Part shown: piece by piece, positions 27,350 through 36,605 of the stretch | Layout of the letters: each line of letters begins with the position of its first letter | How positions within the stretch are numbered: position 1 is the first letter of the stretch | From: Parafrankia discariae | GTDB taxonomy: Bacteria; Actinomycetota; Actinomycetes; Frankiales; Frankiaceae | Direction of reading: 5' to 3' | Length of the DNA stretch: 64,000 nucleotides | NCBI RefSeq assembly: GCF_000373365.1 | Contig: NZ_KB891208.1 | Span: forward strand, 186,001-250,000 | The notes under the pieces: model-generated | Told to the model about the DNA's origin: nothing | What the model saw: the letters and a program-made list of their open reading frames with translations, nothing else | The model's database searches: none | Made by a program: the position numbers and the translations under genes

Positions 27350-27694
27350 ATGATCTGCCACCTGGTGAGCCAGGCCGACTGGAGCGCCGGGCCGGACGGC
27401 TACCGGCCCCCGAGCCTCGACACCGAGGGGTTCATCCATTTCTCCACGCCGGAGCAGCTGCTCGAGACGGCCAACCTCTACTACCGCGGCCGGAGTGATC
27501 TTCTTTTGCTCGTCGTCGACCCGGACCGGCTCACCGCGCCACTGCGCTGGGAGCCCGCGGCCGGCCCGGCGGACCGCGGCGGCGCGCTGTTCCCCCACCT
27601 GTACGGAACGATCGACCCGGCCGCGGTGCGCGCCGTCGCCCCGTTCCCACCGGCACCGGACGGATCCTTCACGGCGATGCCCACCCTGTGGTGA
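27350..27694 (+). CDS. DUF952 family protein
   Basis: 114-aa soluble protein of the DUF952 family. The family landmarks are ICHLVSQADW at the start, DTEGFIHFSTPEQLLETAN in the middle and FPHLYGTIDPAAVRAVAPF near the end. The fold is related to ADP-ribosyl-binding proteins, but no activity is established to my knowledge. The ATG at 27350 follows a GGGAGA ribosome site. It is divergent from the membrane acyltransferase gene. Confidence 0.88.
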   Translation: MICHLVSQADWSAGPDGYRPPSLDTEGFIHFSTPEQLLETANLYYRGRSDLLLLVVDPDRLTAPLRWEPAAGPADRGGALFPHLYGTIDPAAVRAVAPFPPAPDGSFTAMPTLW

Positions 27695-27721
27695 TCGCCG
27701 GAGGTCGGCTGCCGCGCGGGC

Positions 27722-28021
27722 TCAGAAGGCGATGCCGGCGGACCGCAGGATGGCTGAGATCTTGCGGGCGAGCTCGACGTCCAGCTCGGTCACGCCGCCG
27801 GCGGAGTGCGTCCAGACCGTGAAAATCGTGGTCCCCGGGCCGTGCTCCACGACCGGGTGATGGTCCATCGCGTTGGCCTCGCGCATCACCTCGTCGACGA
27901 CGGCCGTCGACTCGTCGCCGTCGACGAGGATCTCGAGCCGGATCCGGTCGGCGTCGCCGATCCACCCGGGAAGCGCCTCCAGCGCGGTGGATACGGCGCT
28001 GTTGTCCAGCCGTGTCGGCAT
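27722..28021 (-). CDS. Pterin-4a-carbinolamine dehydratase
   Basis: 99-aa protein of the PCD/DCoH family that dehydrates 4a-hydroxytetrahydropterin. The conserved histidine cluster is in EANAMDHHPVVEHG, followed by FTVWTHSAGGVTELDVELARKI. The ATG at 28021 has GGAAGG about 8 bases upstream. No aromatic amino acid hydroxylase is seen in this window, so the physiological partner is unclear. Confidence 0.9.
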   Translation of the reverse strand: MPTRLDNSAVSTALEALPGWIGDADRIRLEILVDGDESTAVVDEVMREANAMDHHPVVEHGPGTTIFTVWTHSAGGVTELDVELARKISAILRSAGIAF

Positions 28022-28181
28022 TCCCGACTCCTTCCCATCCGTGATCGGTGATCGGATCTGTGATCCGGGCCGGGCGCGGACCCCAGCCCTCCCCGCCCCC
28101 GCGCCGGATGCTGTCACCCAGCGCCGAGATCCGCCACCCTCCGCACACCCCCCATGCTTCTCGCGACAGGGAGCTACGGAG

Positions 28182-28640
28182 ATGGGGATCACTGTGGGAA
28201 TGGGGAGCGAGGCGGCGGTGGGGGAAGAGGGGCGGCTCGTGGTGGCTGTCGCGTTGATCGACCGTGATCGGAGGGTGCTCACCGCGCGGCGGGTCTCGCC
28301 GCCGGCGCTCGCGGGGATGTGGGAGTTTCCAGGCGGCAAGGTCGAGCCGGGCGAGGACGAGCTCACGGCGCTGCGCCGGGAGTGTCGCGAGGAACTGGAC
28401 GTGGAGATCGAGGTCGGGCGCCTGTTCGGGGAGATCGCGCTGCCCCGCCCGGGGTGGCGGATGCGGTTGTGGCTTGGGCGCGTCGCCGCGGGTGAGCCGG
28501 TCGCCGCCGAGCATGACGCCCTGCGTTGGCTGGGTGTGGGCGAGCTCGACGACGTCCCGTGGCTGCCGGCGGACACCCCGCTGGTCGACGCCCTGCGGGT
28601 GGAGCTGGCCGAACCGACGGCGGGCCCGGTGGGGCCGTGA
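28182..28640 (+). CDS. NUDIX hydrolase, MutT-like
   Basis: 152-aa protein with a complete Nudix box, GGKVEPGEDELTALRRECREELDV, preceded by the MWEFP strand typical of 8-oxo-dGTP pyrophosphatases. It probably sanitises oxidised nucleotides. The ATG at 28182 has AGGGAG upstream; the first about 20 residues before LVVAVALI are not part of the fold. It is divergent from the pterin dehydratase gene. Confidence 0.9.
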   Translation: MGITVGMGSEAAVGEEGRLVVAVALIDRDRRVLTARRVSPPALAGMWEFPGGKVEPGEDELTALRRECREELDVEIEVGRLFGEIALPRPGWRMRLWLGRVAAGEPVAAEHDALRWLGVGELDDVPWLPADTPLVDALRVELAEPTAGPVGP

Positions 28641-28832
28641 TGGTCCGCCGCGCGTTGCTCGCCGCCGTGAGTCCGTACCATGGAGTTGGACCGCGGCGGG
28701 GCAGACGTCGTTTCCCCGGCCGGGTACCGCCCTCCGGGGCGCTGCCGAAGATCGCGGTCCCTCATCCGACGAACCGTTTCGGGGTCCTAGGGTAGTGCCC
28801 TGAAGCCCCATGTTGCCCCGGAGCTCATCACC

Positions 28833-30674
28833 GTGCCCGTACGCGCCGATCTTCGTAATGTCGCGATCATTGCCCATGTCGACCACGGCAAAACGACTCT
28901 TGTTGACGCGATGCTCCGGCAGTCCGGGGCGTTCGGTGAGCGTGGTGAGGCCACCGACCGGGTGATGGACTCGATGGACCTCGAACGCGAGAAGGGGATC
29001 ACCATTCTCGCGAAGAACACCGCCGTACGTTTCGGTGACGTCACCATTAACATCATCGATACTCCCGGCCACGCCGATTTCGGCGGCGAGGTGGAACGCG
29101 GCCTCGCGATGGTCGACGGCGTCCTGCTGCTGGTGGACGCCAGCGAGGGCCCGCTGCCGCAGACCCGGTTCGTGCTGCGCAAGGCGCTCGCCGCCCGGCT
29201 GCCCGTCGTGCTCGTCATCAACAAGGTCGACCGGTCCGACGCCCGGATCAGCGAGGTCGTCGACGAGGCCTACGAGCTCTTCCTCGACCTCGACGCGGAC
29301 GAGGACCAGATCGACTTCCCGATCGTCTACTGCAACGCCAAGGCGGGCCGGGCGTCCACGACCCGCCCGGAGAACGGCACGAGCCCCGACTCGCCGGACC
29401 TCAAGCCGCTGTTCGACCTGCTGCTGGAGGCGATCCCGGCGCCGTCCCACACCGAGGGCGCGCCGCTGCAGGCGCTGGTGACGAACCTGGACGCCTCGCC
29501 CTACCTCGGCCGGCTCGCGCTGTGCCGGGTGCACAACGGGACGATCAGTCGCGGCCAGACCGTCGCCCTGTGCCGGGTGGACGGCAGCCAGCAGCGGGTG
29601 AAGATCACCGAGATGCTGATGACCGAGGCCCTGGAGCGGGTCCCGGCCGAGCAGGCCGGCCCCGGCGACATCATCGCCGTCGCGGGCATCCCCGACATCA
29701 TGATCGGCGAGACCCTCGCGGACGCCGAGGACCCGCACGCACTCCCGGTGATCACGGTGGACGAGCCGTCGATCAGCATGACGATCGGCGTGAACACCTC
29801 GCCGCTGGCCGGCAGGTCCGGCAAGAAGCTGACCGCGCGCCTGCTGAAGAACCGGCTGGACGCCGAGCTCGTCGGCAACGTCTCGATCCGGGTGCTGCCC
29901 ACCGAGCGGCCGGACACCTGGGAGGTCCAGGGCCGTGGTGAGCTGGCGCTGGCCATCCTGGTCGAGCTGATGCGCCGCGAGGAGTTCGAGCTGACGGTCG
30001 GCAAGCCCCAGGTGGTGACCAGGGAGATCGACGGGAAGGTGCACGAGCCCGTCGAGCGGCTGACCATCGACGCCCCGGAGGACTACCTCGGGGTGCTCAC
30101 CCAGCTGTTGGCGCTGCGCAAGGGCCGCCTGGAGCAGATGGTGAACCACGGGACCGGCTGGATCCGGCTGGAGTACCTCGTCCCGGCCCGCGGGCTCATC
30201 GGGTTCCGGACGGAGTTCCTCACCGAGACCCGCGGCACCGGGCTGCTGCACCACGTCTTCGACCGGTACGAGCCCTGGTTCGGCGAGCTGCGCACCCGGG
30301 CGACCGGCTCGATGGTCGCGGACCGGTCGGGGGTGGCGACCGCCTACGCCCTGTTCAACCTGCAGGACCGCGGGACGATGTTCGTCGCGCCGACCACCGA
30401 GCTCTACGAGGGCATGATCGTCGGTGAGAACTCCCGGGCGGACGACATGGACGTCAACCCGACCAAGGAGAAGAAGCTCACCAACATGCGGTCCTCGACC
30501 GGCGACGAGCTGGTGCGGCTCACCCCGCACCGCCAGCTCTCGCTGGAGCAGGCGCTGGAGTTCTGCCGCGAGGACGAGTGCGTCGAGGTGACCCCGGCGA
30601 CGGTGCGGCTGCGCAAGGTGGCGCTGGCCGCCTCCGAGCGCGAGAAGCTGCGCTCCCGCCGCCGCACCGGCTGA
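28833..30674 (+). CDS. typA: Ribosome-associated GTPase TypA/BipA
   Basis: 613-aa translational GTPase related to EF-G that binds the ribosome and assists 50S assembly and stress adaptation. G1 HVDHGKT is at residues 15-21; switch [16 protein letters not shown] and NKVDR follow. Domain II, a domain III/V region and the BipA-specific C-terminal domain ([27 protein letters not shown]) are all present. The GTG at 28833 (GTGCCCGTACGC) is the only sensible start. Confidence 0.95.
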   Translation: MPVRADLRNVAIIAHVDHGKTTLVDAMLRQSGAFGERGEATDRVMDSMDLEREKGITILAKNTAVRFGDVTINIIDTPGHADFGGEVERGLAMVDGVLLLVDASEGPLPQTRFVLRKALAARLPVVLVINKVDRSDARISEVVDEAYELFLDLDADEDQIDFPIVYCNAKAGRASTTRPENGTSPDSPDLKPLFDLLLEAIPAPSHTEGAPLQALVTNLDASPYLGRLALCRVHNGTISRGQTVALCRVDGSQQRVKITEMLMTEALERVPAEQAGPGDIIAVAGIPDIMIGETLADAEDPHALPVITVDEPSISMTIGVNTSPLAGRSGKKLTARLLKNRLDAELVGNVSIRVLPTERPDTWEVQGRGELALAILVELMRREEFELTVGKPQVVTREIDGKVHEPVERLTIDAPEDYLGVLTQLLALRKGRLEQMVNHGTGWIRLEYLVPARGLIGFRTEFLTETRGTGLLHHVFDRYEPWFGELRTRATGSMVADRSGVATAYALFNLQDRGTMFVAPTTELYEGMIVGENSRADDMDVNPTKEKKLTNMRSSTGDELVRLTPHRQLSLEQALEFCREDECVEVTPATVRLRKVALAASEREKLRSRRRTG

Positions 30675-30695
30675 CACCTGGCTCGCGCGGGCCGG

Positions 30696-30739
30696 AACCC
30701 GGTCCGGGCTGACACCCGGTCCGGGCTGACACCCGGTCC
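30696..30739. repeat. 17-bp tandem repeat after typA
   Basis: acccggtccgggctgac is repeated exactly at 30696-30712 and 30713-30729, with a partial third copy. Each unit contains a ccggtccgg self-complementary core. It lies in the typA-mshB gap and may act in termination. Confidence 0.8.
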
Positions 30740-30805
30740 GCGCGGGGCCGGCACCCCGGCCCGCGCCGGCGGAAGCGCTGGTCGGAGTACGCATAGGGTC
30801 GTCGG

Positions 30806-31720
30806 GTGACGCAATCAGCCGAAACGGCGCCGCCGCGCCGTGTGCTCTTCGTGCATGCCCACCCGGACGACGAGGTCATCTCGACCGGTGTGACCATGGC
30901 GTCCTACGCGGCCCGGCCCGACACGCAGGTGACCCTCGTCACCTGCACGCTGGGTGAGGTCGGTGAGGTACTGGTCCCCGAGCTGATCAATCTCAGGTCG
31001 GATCTCGGCGACCAGCTCGGGGGGTACCGGATCGGTGAGCTCGACCGGTCCTGCGCCGAGCTCGGCGTCACCGACCACCGCTTCCTCGGCGGCGCCGGCC
31101 GGTGGCGGGACAGCGGCATGATCGACACCCCGGCCAACGACGATCCGCGCTGCCTGTGGCGCGCGGACCTGACCGAGGCGTCGGCGGCCCTGGTCCAGGT
31201 GGTGCGGGAGGTCCGTCCGCAGGTTCTCGTCACCTACGACGCGAACGGCGCCTACGGCCACCCGGATCACATCCGGGCCCACGAGGTGTCCGTCCGGGCC
31301 TTCGCCGACGCCGCGAATCCCGACTTCGCGCCGGAGGCCGGCCCGCCGTGGCAGATCTCGAAGTTCTACGAGACGGCCATGCCCAGGTCGTCCGTCCAGG
31401 CGGGTATCGAGTACTTCCGGGCGGCCGGGGGCGAGAGCCCGTTCGGCTCCGCCGAGTCCGCGGACGACGTCCCGCTGTCGATTCCCGACGAGCTGATCAC
31501 CACCGTGATCCAGGCGGACGACTATCTGCCCGCGAAGATGGCGGCGATGCGCGCGCACCGCACCCAGATGGCGGTGGACGGCTTCTTCTTCGCGCTCGCC
31601 GACGGCATCGGGAAACTGGCCTGGGCCGCCGAGCACTTCGTGCTGACCCGGGGTGAGCGCGGCCCGGCGCCGGAACCCGGCGCCCGCGAGACCGACCTGT
31701 TCGCCGGCCTGCCCCACTGA
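30806..31720 (+). CDS. mshB: N-acetyl-1-D-myo-inositol-2-amino-2-deoxy-glucopyranoside deacetylase
   Basis: 304-aa zinc deacetylase of mycothiol biosynthesis; removes the acetyl group from GlcNAc-Ins. The LmbE-family metal motif HAHPDDE gives ligands H19 and D22, and the third His lies in [12 protein letters not shown]. The strand [15 protein letters not shown] and the tail [10 protein letters not shown] are typical of MshB rather than the related Mca. GTG start at 30806. It marks the organism as a mycothiol-producing actinobacterium. Confidence 0.93.
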   Translation: MTQSAETAPPRRVLFVHAHPDDEVISTGVTMASYAARPDTQVTLVTCTLGEVGEVLVPELINLRSDLGDQLGGYRIGELDRSCAELGVTDHRFLGGAGRWRDSGMIDTPANDDPRCLWRADLTEASAALVQVVREVRPQVLVTYDANGAYGHPDHIRAHEVSVRAFADAANPDFAPEAGPPWQISKFYETAMPRSSVQAGIEYFRAAGGESPFGSAESADDVPLSIPDELITTVIQADDYLPAKMAAMRAHRTQMAVDGFFFALADGIGKLAWAAEHFVLTRGERGPAPEPGARETDLFAGLPH

Positions 31721-31829
31721 CCCACACCCTGCCCGCCTCGCTCCGTCTCGCTTCACCCCGGCGCGGTGGCGGGCGGTGGCGGCGGTTATGCCGACGGCGG
31801 ACGTCGCGGCGGCAGGATCCGTCCCCCGC

Positions 31830-31859
31830 TTGCGTTGATTGCAGTGCAACACTGTAATC
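31830..31859 (+). promoter_or_regulatory. Promoter with an overlapping palindromic operator
   Basis: TTGCGT (31830-31835) and TGTAAT (31853-31858) are spaced by 17 bases, a good vegetative promoter. An inverted repeat with 10-bp arms (gattgcagtg, 31837-31846; cactgtaatc, 31850-31859; one mismatch) fills the spacer and covers the -10 box. A dimeric repressor bound here would block transcription of the downstream protease gene. The predicted start site falls within or just before the SD, so the leader would be very short. Confidence 0.6.
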
Positions 31860-31873
31860 GCGAGGAGGATCGG

Positions 31874-32959
31874 ATGGACGCAGGCGCCACCGCCAACCCG
31901 AGCAACCCGGCGAACCAGGGCAGCCCAGGCGACCCGGTCGCCGAGGACCGGGCCACACTCCCCGACGAGATCGGACCGCCCGGTGATCCCGGTGATCCCG
32001 GTGATCCCGGTGCGGCGGCGCTGGACGCCTACTCCCAGGTGGTGACCCGGGTGGCCGAGCGGGTCGGGCCGAGCGTGGGCAGCCTGCGGGTGCGCACCTC
32101 GCGCGGCGCCGGAGCCGGTTCCGCGGTGCTGTTCACCGAGGACGGGTTCCTGCTCACCTCCGCGCACGTCGTGGAGGGACGTCCGGGCGCCGGCCGGGCG
32201 GGCGAGCCGGTCGGCACGGTGGAGTTCGTCGACGGGACCGAACGTGCCGTGGACCTGGTGGGAGCCGACCCGCTCTCGGACCTCGCCGTGCTGCGGGCCC
32301 GCGGCTCCACCCCGCCCCCGGCTGAGCTCGGCGACGCGGCGACACTGCGGGTCGGCCAGCTCGTCGTCGCCGTCGGGAACCCACTGGGGCTCACCGGGAG
32401 CGTCACCGCCGGTGTGGTCAGCGCGCTGAACCGTTCGCTGCCGACGCGCTCCGGTTCGGCCGTGCGGGTCGTCGACGAGGTCATCCAGACCGACGCCGCG
32501 CTGAACCCGGGAAACTCCGGCGGGGCACTGGTCACCGCCGACGGCCGAGTGGTCGGGGTGAACACCGCCGTCGCCGGCGTCGGGCTCGGCTTGGCCGTGC
32601 CGGTGAACGCCACCACCAGGCGCATCCTCGCGGCACTGATCCGGGACGGCCGGGTCCGCCGCGCCTACCTCGGCGTCGCCGGCGCCCGGGTCCCGCTCCC
32701 GCCGGCCCTGGCCGAACGGACGGGGCAACGCCACGGCGTGCGCCTCGCGGAGGTGGTGCAGGGTAGCCCGGCCGGGCAGGCCGGCCTGTTCACCGACGAT
32801 CTCGTCCTGTCGATCGGCGGGACGGCCGTCGCCGGCCCGGGAGACCTCCAGCGGCTGCTGACTGAGGACACCATCGGACAACCTGTCGAAATGACGGTCT
32901 GGCGCCGCGGCGCCCTGGTGGACGTGGTCGCCGTGCCCCGGGAACTCGTCACCCCGTGA
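31874..32959 (+). CDS. HtrA-like serine protease without a membrane anchor
   Basis: 361-aa trypsin-fold protease with one PDZ domain. Catalytic residues are H98 (TSAHVVEG), D136 (LSDLAVL) and S215 (NPGNSGGAL). The PDZ spans about residues 265-350 (YLGVAGARVPLP, VVQGSPAGQAGLFTDDLVLSIGG). Unlike most HtrA proteins it starts with an acidic, Pro/Gly-rich about 45-residue region with GDP repeats and shows neither signal peptide nor transmembrane helix, so it is predicted to be cytoplasmic. The ATG at 31874 has AGGAGG five bases upstream. It lies between mshB and the DUF6113 gene. Confidence 0.88.
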   Translation: MDAGATANPSNPANQGSPGDPVAEDRATLPDEIGPPGDPGDPGDPGAAALDAYSQVVTRVAERVGPSVGSLRVRTSRGAGAGSAVLFTEDGFLLTSAHVVEGRPGAGRAGEPVGTVEFVDGTERAVDLVGADPLSDLAVLRARGSTPPPAELGDAATLRVGQLVVAVGNPLGLTGSVTAGVVSALNRSLPTRSGSAVRVVDEVIQTDAALNPGNSGGALVTADGRVVGVNTAVAGVGLGLAVPVNATTRRILAALIRDGRVRRAYLGVAGARVPLPPALAERTGQRHGVRLAEVVQGSPAGQAGLFTDDLVLSIGGTAVAGPGDLQRLLTEDTIGQPVEMTVWRRGALVDVVAVPRELVTP

Positions 32960-33044
32960 GGCGCTGACCCGAGGCGGCCGGTGGCCGAGATCGGCGGTCC
33001 GGCCTCGGCGCGTGATCGGGTGGTCCATGGCCTACTGTCGGGGA

Positions 33045-33665
33045 ATGCCCCGTCCGACTCCTGGCCACGGTTCCGACGCGAGCGGTGATCCCGCCGCGTC
33101 GACGGCCTCGACGGCCTCGACGCCTTCGAAGGAGCCCGCCAGGTCGACTGTGCGCCTGCGGGGGCAGGCCACCCCGGGCGCCGTCACCGGCCGGGCCACC
33201 CCGGCCGCCGTTGGCCGGGTCATGCCGGCCGCCGCGGTGCCGGCACCTCCGGCGGAGCCCGGTCGTGCCTTCCTCGGTGTCTCGTACGTGTTCGGCGTCG
33301 TGGCCGGGCTCGCGCTCGGGGTGTACGGCGTCGTCCTGGTGCCCGCCGGCCCGCGGCCGGGCGGGACACTGATCTCGATCGGCCTGCTGCTGGCACTGTT
33401 CGGTAACACCGGGGTGCCGTTCCTGGTCCGCTGGCTGACCGGCACCCGGCTCGGGGCGATGATCCCGCTCGTCGGCTGGATCCCCGCCGTCCTGCTGCTC
33501 GCCTCGTCGCGGACCGAGGGCGACCTGCTGCTGAAGGCGACGGCGACGGGCTACCTCTTCCTGGGGATCGGGGTGTTCGCGCCGGTGGTCGTGGCCGTGT
33601 TCGGGCAGGCGCGGCGCGGCCTGACGGCGCTGCCCGCGCGTCCCCCGACGGTGCCCCCCCGCTGA
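33045..33665 (+). CDS. DUF6113-like membrane protein
   Basis: 206-aa protein with a Pro/Ala/Thr-rich N-terminal about 70 residues and four hydrophobic helices (FLGVSYVFGVVAGLALGVYGVVLV, GTLISIGLLLALFGNTGVPFLVRW, MIPLVGWIPAVLLLASS, GYLFLGIGVFAPVVVAVFG). The compact four-helix form and its position after mshB match DUF6113 proteins as I recall them. Function unknown. ATG at 33045 is preferred over 33012 because of a GGGGA site just before it. Confidence 0.72.
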   Translation: MPRPTPGHGSDASGDPAASTASTASTPSKEPARSTVRLRGQATPGAVTGRATPAAVGRVMPAAAVPAPPAEPGRAFLGVSYVFGVVAGLALGVYGVVLVPAGPRPGGTLISIGLLLALFGNTGVPFLVRWLTGTRLGAMIPLVGWIPAVLLLASSRTEGDLLLKATATGYLFLGIGVFAPVVVAVFGQARRGLTALPARPPTVPPR

Positions 33666-33801
33666 GGGCGGCCCGCCTGGAGCGTCCGGGCGGCCGGCCA
33701 GGTCACGGCGGTGCCGAGGGCCCTGCCCGGGTTGTGCCGATGGTCACCGGAGTGACCCGACGGGTCGGTGCGGCCACTTCCACCGCTGTAGCGTTGCCGC
33801 C

Positions 33802-34533
33802 GTGGCCAGCCCCGCGCGCCAGCCCCTGCCCGAACCCGTTCCGCCGGAGCCGGTCCGTGCGCAGCCGTGCCCGGCCGCGCTCCGTCCCGAGCCCGACCGC
33901 CCCACCGCCGGCCCCCTGGACGGATCGGCGCCTCCGGACGGCCTGGTGCCTCCGGACGGCCTGGTGGTGCCCGACGCCGCGACGTTCCGCCGGGTGGTCG
34001 GCCGGTTCGCGACCGGGGTGACCGTCCTGACCACGGTGGTGGGCGGGCGCCAGCTCGCGATGACGGCGAACTCCTTCGTCTCGGTCTCCCTCGACCCGTT
34101 GCTCGTGCTTGTCAGCGTGCGCCAGGACGCCCGGTTCCACGGCCCGCTCCTGGAAGCCGGGGTGTGGGGGGTCTCGATCCTCGCCGCCGACATGGATCAG
34201 GCGTCCCGCGACTTCGCCCGCCGCGGCGGCGATCAGCCCGCCGACGGCCGGGTGATCGGCGACAGGCCCAGGGGCGACCAGCCGCCCGGCGCGGCCGGGG
34301 GAGAGCTGCTGGGCTGGCGGTACTCGCTCGGCGCGCGGACCGGGGTCGCCCTGCTGGAGGGCGCGCTCGCGGTCCTGGAGTGCCGGACCGTCGCGACACA
34401 TCCAGGCGGCGATCACACGCTGGTGATCGGCGAGGCGGTCGCGCTCGAGGAGCGGCGACCGGACGTCGCACCGCTGATCTTCTACGCGGGCTCGTACCTC
34501 GCGACCTCCCCCACCCAGCCGCCGGCCGGCTGA
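33802..34533 (+). CDS. Flavin reductase domain protein
   Basis: 243-aa FMN-binding split-barrel protein of the flavin reductase-like family. After a Pro-rich leader of about 55 residues comes FRRVVGRFATGVTVLTTVVGGRQLAMTANSFVSVSLDPLLVLVSV, the family hallmark, then FHGPLLEAGVWGVSILAADMDQASRDFA and a final HTLVIGEAVALE strand. Such proteins reduce flavin for two-component monooxygenases or bind FMN themselves. No partner is adjacent. GTG start at 33802. It converges on the SirB1-like gene. Confidence 0.86.
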   Translation: MASPARQPLPEPVPPEPVRAQPCPAALRPEPDRPTAGPLDGSAPPDGLVPPDGLVVPDAATFRRVVGRFATGVTVLTTVVGGRQLAMTANSFVSVSLDPLLVLVSVRQDARFHGPLLEAGVWGVSILAADMDQASRDFARRGGDQPADGRVIGDRPRGDQPPGAAGGELLGWRYSLGARTGVALLEGALAVLECRTVATHPGGDHTLVIGEAVALEERRPDVAPLIFYAGSYLATSPTQPPAG

Positions 34534-34611
34534 TCGCGCGGGGTACGGGCGAAGCGAGTTGCCGTAGCCGCTCCCCGTGCCGCTGAGGCGACTCACTCCC
34601 CTTGTGGGGGG

Positions 34612-35664
34612 TTAGTTCAGGCGGGCTCGGGCGGCTGCGGCGGAGTGGCGGGCGGCCGCGGCGGCGGCGGGTTCCACGGTGGTGACCGCGTCGGCGAAGT
34701 TGGTCAGGTCCGCCGCGCCGCCGAGGAAGTCGCCCAGCCGGACCCGCAGCTCGCCCCGCTCGCGCCGCAGCGCGGCGGGATGGCGGGGCAGCAGGAGCGA
34801 CAGCTCCACCGCCCACAACCGGGTACGCGGGACGTCGGTGCGCGCCGCGAGCACCCGGATGTTGCCCAGGACCCTGGTGAGCAGGTCGTCCGGGGTCATC
34901 GGGGCGAGCTGGGCCCGGGTGAACGGCGCGCCCGCCGCGCGTACCCGGGCCGCCGCGTCGTGCACCGTCATGATCTCCCCGCCGGCGTACGGGTCGACGA
35001 GGACGTTCTCGTGGGGCGCGCCCACCGCGACGATCACATGGCCGGGCAGCCCGACGGCGTAGGCGGGGACGCCGATCCGGCGCGCGACCTCGATCCACAC
35101 GATGGACAGCAGGATGGGCAGTCCGCGGCGCCGGCTGATCACCTCGGGCAGCAGTGAGGCCCGCACGTCGTCGTAGTCGGACTCGTGTCCGGCGAACCCG
35201 GCCCTCCGGCCGAGGGACTCGCGCAGTGCCTCGGCGGCGGCGCGCAGGTCCAGCCCGGTCAGCGTGCCCCCGCCGGCGTTGGCGCCCGCGCCGGCCGCAG
35301 TGCCTCGATCCGCCGCGCCCGCGCCGGCGGCCGTGCCCCGATCCGCCGTGCTTCGTTCCGTCATGCCCGGGTCGGCCGCCGGGTCGCCTGAGGCGGCCTC
35401 GGCGGTGGCCTCCGCCCCGGACGCGGCGCCGGTGTCGGTGCCGGTGCCGGCAGCGGCACCGGCCGCGTCACGGCCGCGCGGAGCGGCCCGGTGGGCCGCG
35501 AGCAGGGCGGCGGCGTCGGCGGCCAGCGCGTCGAGGGCGCGGGTCGTCTCGGCGGGGTTCGTCTCCGGGCCGGCCTCGGCGGCGATCAGATGGCACGCGA
35601 GTGCGAGGTCGACGGGCTCGCGGCGGACGACGGTGGCGAACATCCGCCTGCTGTGGGCGCTCAC
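34612..35664 (-). CDS. SirB1/transglutaminase-like family protein
   Basis: 350-aa protein with the SirB1 N-terminal transglutaminase-like core: LLPEVISRRRGLPILLSIVWIEVARRIGVPAYAVGLPGHVIVAV and VLVDPYAGGEIMTVHDA, then a helical TPR-like end. Catalytic Cys is not obvious, as in many family members. Residues about 65-140 are a low-complexity Ala/Gly/Thr/Asp insertion with two TADRGTAAGAG-type repeats that splits the domain. The GTG at 35664 overlaps the stop of the upstream SH3-like gene (GTGA), indicating coupled translation. Confidence 0.78.
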   Translation of the reverse strand: MSAHSRRMFATVVRREPVDLALACHLIAAEAGPETNPAETTRALDALAADAAALLAAHRAAPRGRDAAGAAAGTGTDTGAASGAEATAEAASGDPAADPGMTERSTADRGTAAGAGAADRGTAAGAGANAGGGTLTGLDLRAAAEALRESLGRRAGFAGHESDYDDVRASLLPEVISRRRGLPILLSIVWIEVARRIGVPAYAVGLPGHVIVAVGAPHENVLVDPYAGGEIMTVHDAAARVRAAGAPFTRAQLAPMTPDDLLTRVLGNIRVLAARTDVPRTRLWAVELSLLLPRHPAALRRERGELRVRLGDFLGGAADLTNFADAVTTVEPAAAAAARHSAAAARARLN

Positions 35665-36137
35665 CGCTGGACCTCCGCACTCGGGCCGGCGCCACCCGGG
35701 TCGGCGCCACTCACGTCCCGGTCGCCGCCATTGTCCCCGGTATCGTTGGTACCGGCGCCCGGGTACTCTCCAACCGCGTCGGCGTCGACCTGGCCCGTCG
35801 TGGGTGGACCGGCGCGGCGATCTGATTCCGTGATCTGATCGTTGCGTTGCGCAATGTCGTGGCGAGGGGGCGTTCCGGGCTGGTCCAATGGTGTCGCCCA
35901 AGCGGGGGGCCGCCGATTGGCCCGCCGGGGTGTCAAGGGCACGACACGCGCCGCTACGAGGGATTCCTCGGGCACACTCACTGTCGTACCGTCGGTGCGG
36001 CGGAGGCGGAGCTCGCCATCCGACCAGGACTCAAGCGTGCCCAGAACATCGCTCAGGGGGAGTGGGCCAGAGATACGGCGCCGGATCACGACCCGGGAGC
36101 CGATGTCGGCCGGAGTGATGTGGACGACATACACCAC
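35661..36137 (-). CDS. Stand-alone SH3-like domain protein (Rv0428c N-terminal type)
   Basis: 158-aa protein. Residues 5-70 ([61 protein letters not shown]) look like the SH3-type domain that precedes a GNAT acetyltransferase in the Rv0428c family. No acetyltransferase domain follows; the rest is an acidic, disordered tail. It is either a truncated relative or a genuine single-domain protein. The GTG at 36137 is one of two adjacent GTGs. Divergent from fdxA and coupled to the SirB1-like gene. Confidence 0.68.
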   Translation of the reverse strand: MVYVVHITPADIGSRVVIRRRISGPLPLSDVLGTLESWSDGELRLRRTDGTTVSVPEESLVAARVVPLTPRRANRRPPAWATPLDQPGTPPRHDIAQRNDQITESDRRAGPPTTGQVDADAVGEYPGAGTNDTGDNGGDRDVSGADPGGAGPSAEVQR

Positions 36138-36152
36138 TAGTGCACGCCCTTG

Positions 36153-36183
36153 TTGTCGACACCGAACGGTCCAGGTCGATACT
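36153..36183 (+). promoter_or_regulatory. Possible promoter of fdxA
   Basis: TTGTCG (36153-36158) and GATACT (36178-36183) are 19 bases apart and lie about 40 bases before the fdxA start codon. The spacing is slightly long, so the call is tentative. Confidence 0.3.
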
Positions 36184-36222
36184 AAGGAATCAGTCGCCCG
36201 TGAGCTCGAGGAGGAACGTCCG

Positions 36223-36546
36223 GTGACCTACGTCATCGCGGAGCCCTGTGTTGATGTGAAGGACAGGGCTTGCATCGAGGAGTGCCCGGTCGACTGCATC
36301 TACGAAGGCGGACGGATGCTCTACATCCAGCCTGACGAGTGCGTCGACTGCGGTGCCTGTGAGCCCGTCTGCCCGGTTGAGGCGATCTACTACGAGGACG
36401 ACGTCCCCGACCAGTGGAAGACCTTCACCGACACGAACGCATCGTTCTTCGAGGAGCTCGGCTCGCCCGGCGGCGCCTCCAAGGTCGGCGCCCTCGACTT
36501 CGATCCGCCCACCATCTCGGCGCTGGCTCCCCAGGGCGAGTCCTGA
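36223..36546 (+). CDS. fdxA: Seven-iron ferredoxin
   Basis: 107-aa electron carrier with one [3Fe-4S] and one [4Fe-4S] cluster. The ligand motifs are [22 protein letters not shown] and [23 protein letters not shown], followed by the C-terminal extension common to this actinobacterial ferredoxin ([22 protein letters not shown]). The GTG at 36223 follows GAGGAGG about 9 bases upstream and begins [11 protein letters not shown]. dapC follows after 59 bases, the same pairing as in mycobacteria. Confidence 0.95.
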   Translation: MTYVIAEPCVDVKDRACIEECPVDCIYEGGRMLYIQPDECVDCGACEPVCPVEAIYYEDDVPDQWKTFTDTNASFFEELGSPGGASKVGALDFDPPTISALAPQGES

Positions 36547-36605
36547 CCGGTTCAGGGGAGTCGGCCAGACCGTCCCGGACGATCAGATCGCCGGGGCGGT
36601 CGCGG

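Noticed and set aside
27669-30794. 1041-aa minus-strand frame
   Set aside because: Antisense to typA; only the last 99 codons (pterin dehydratase) are real.
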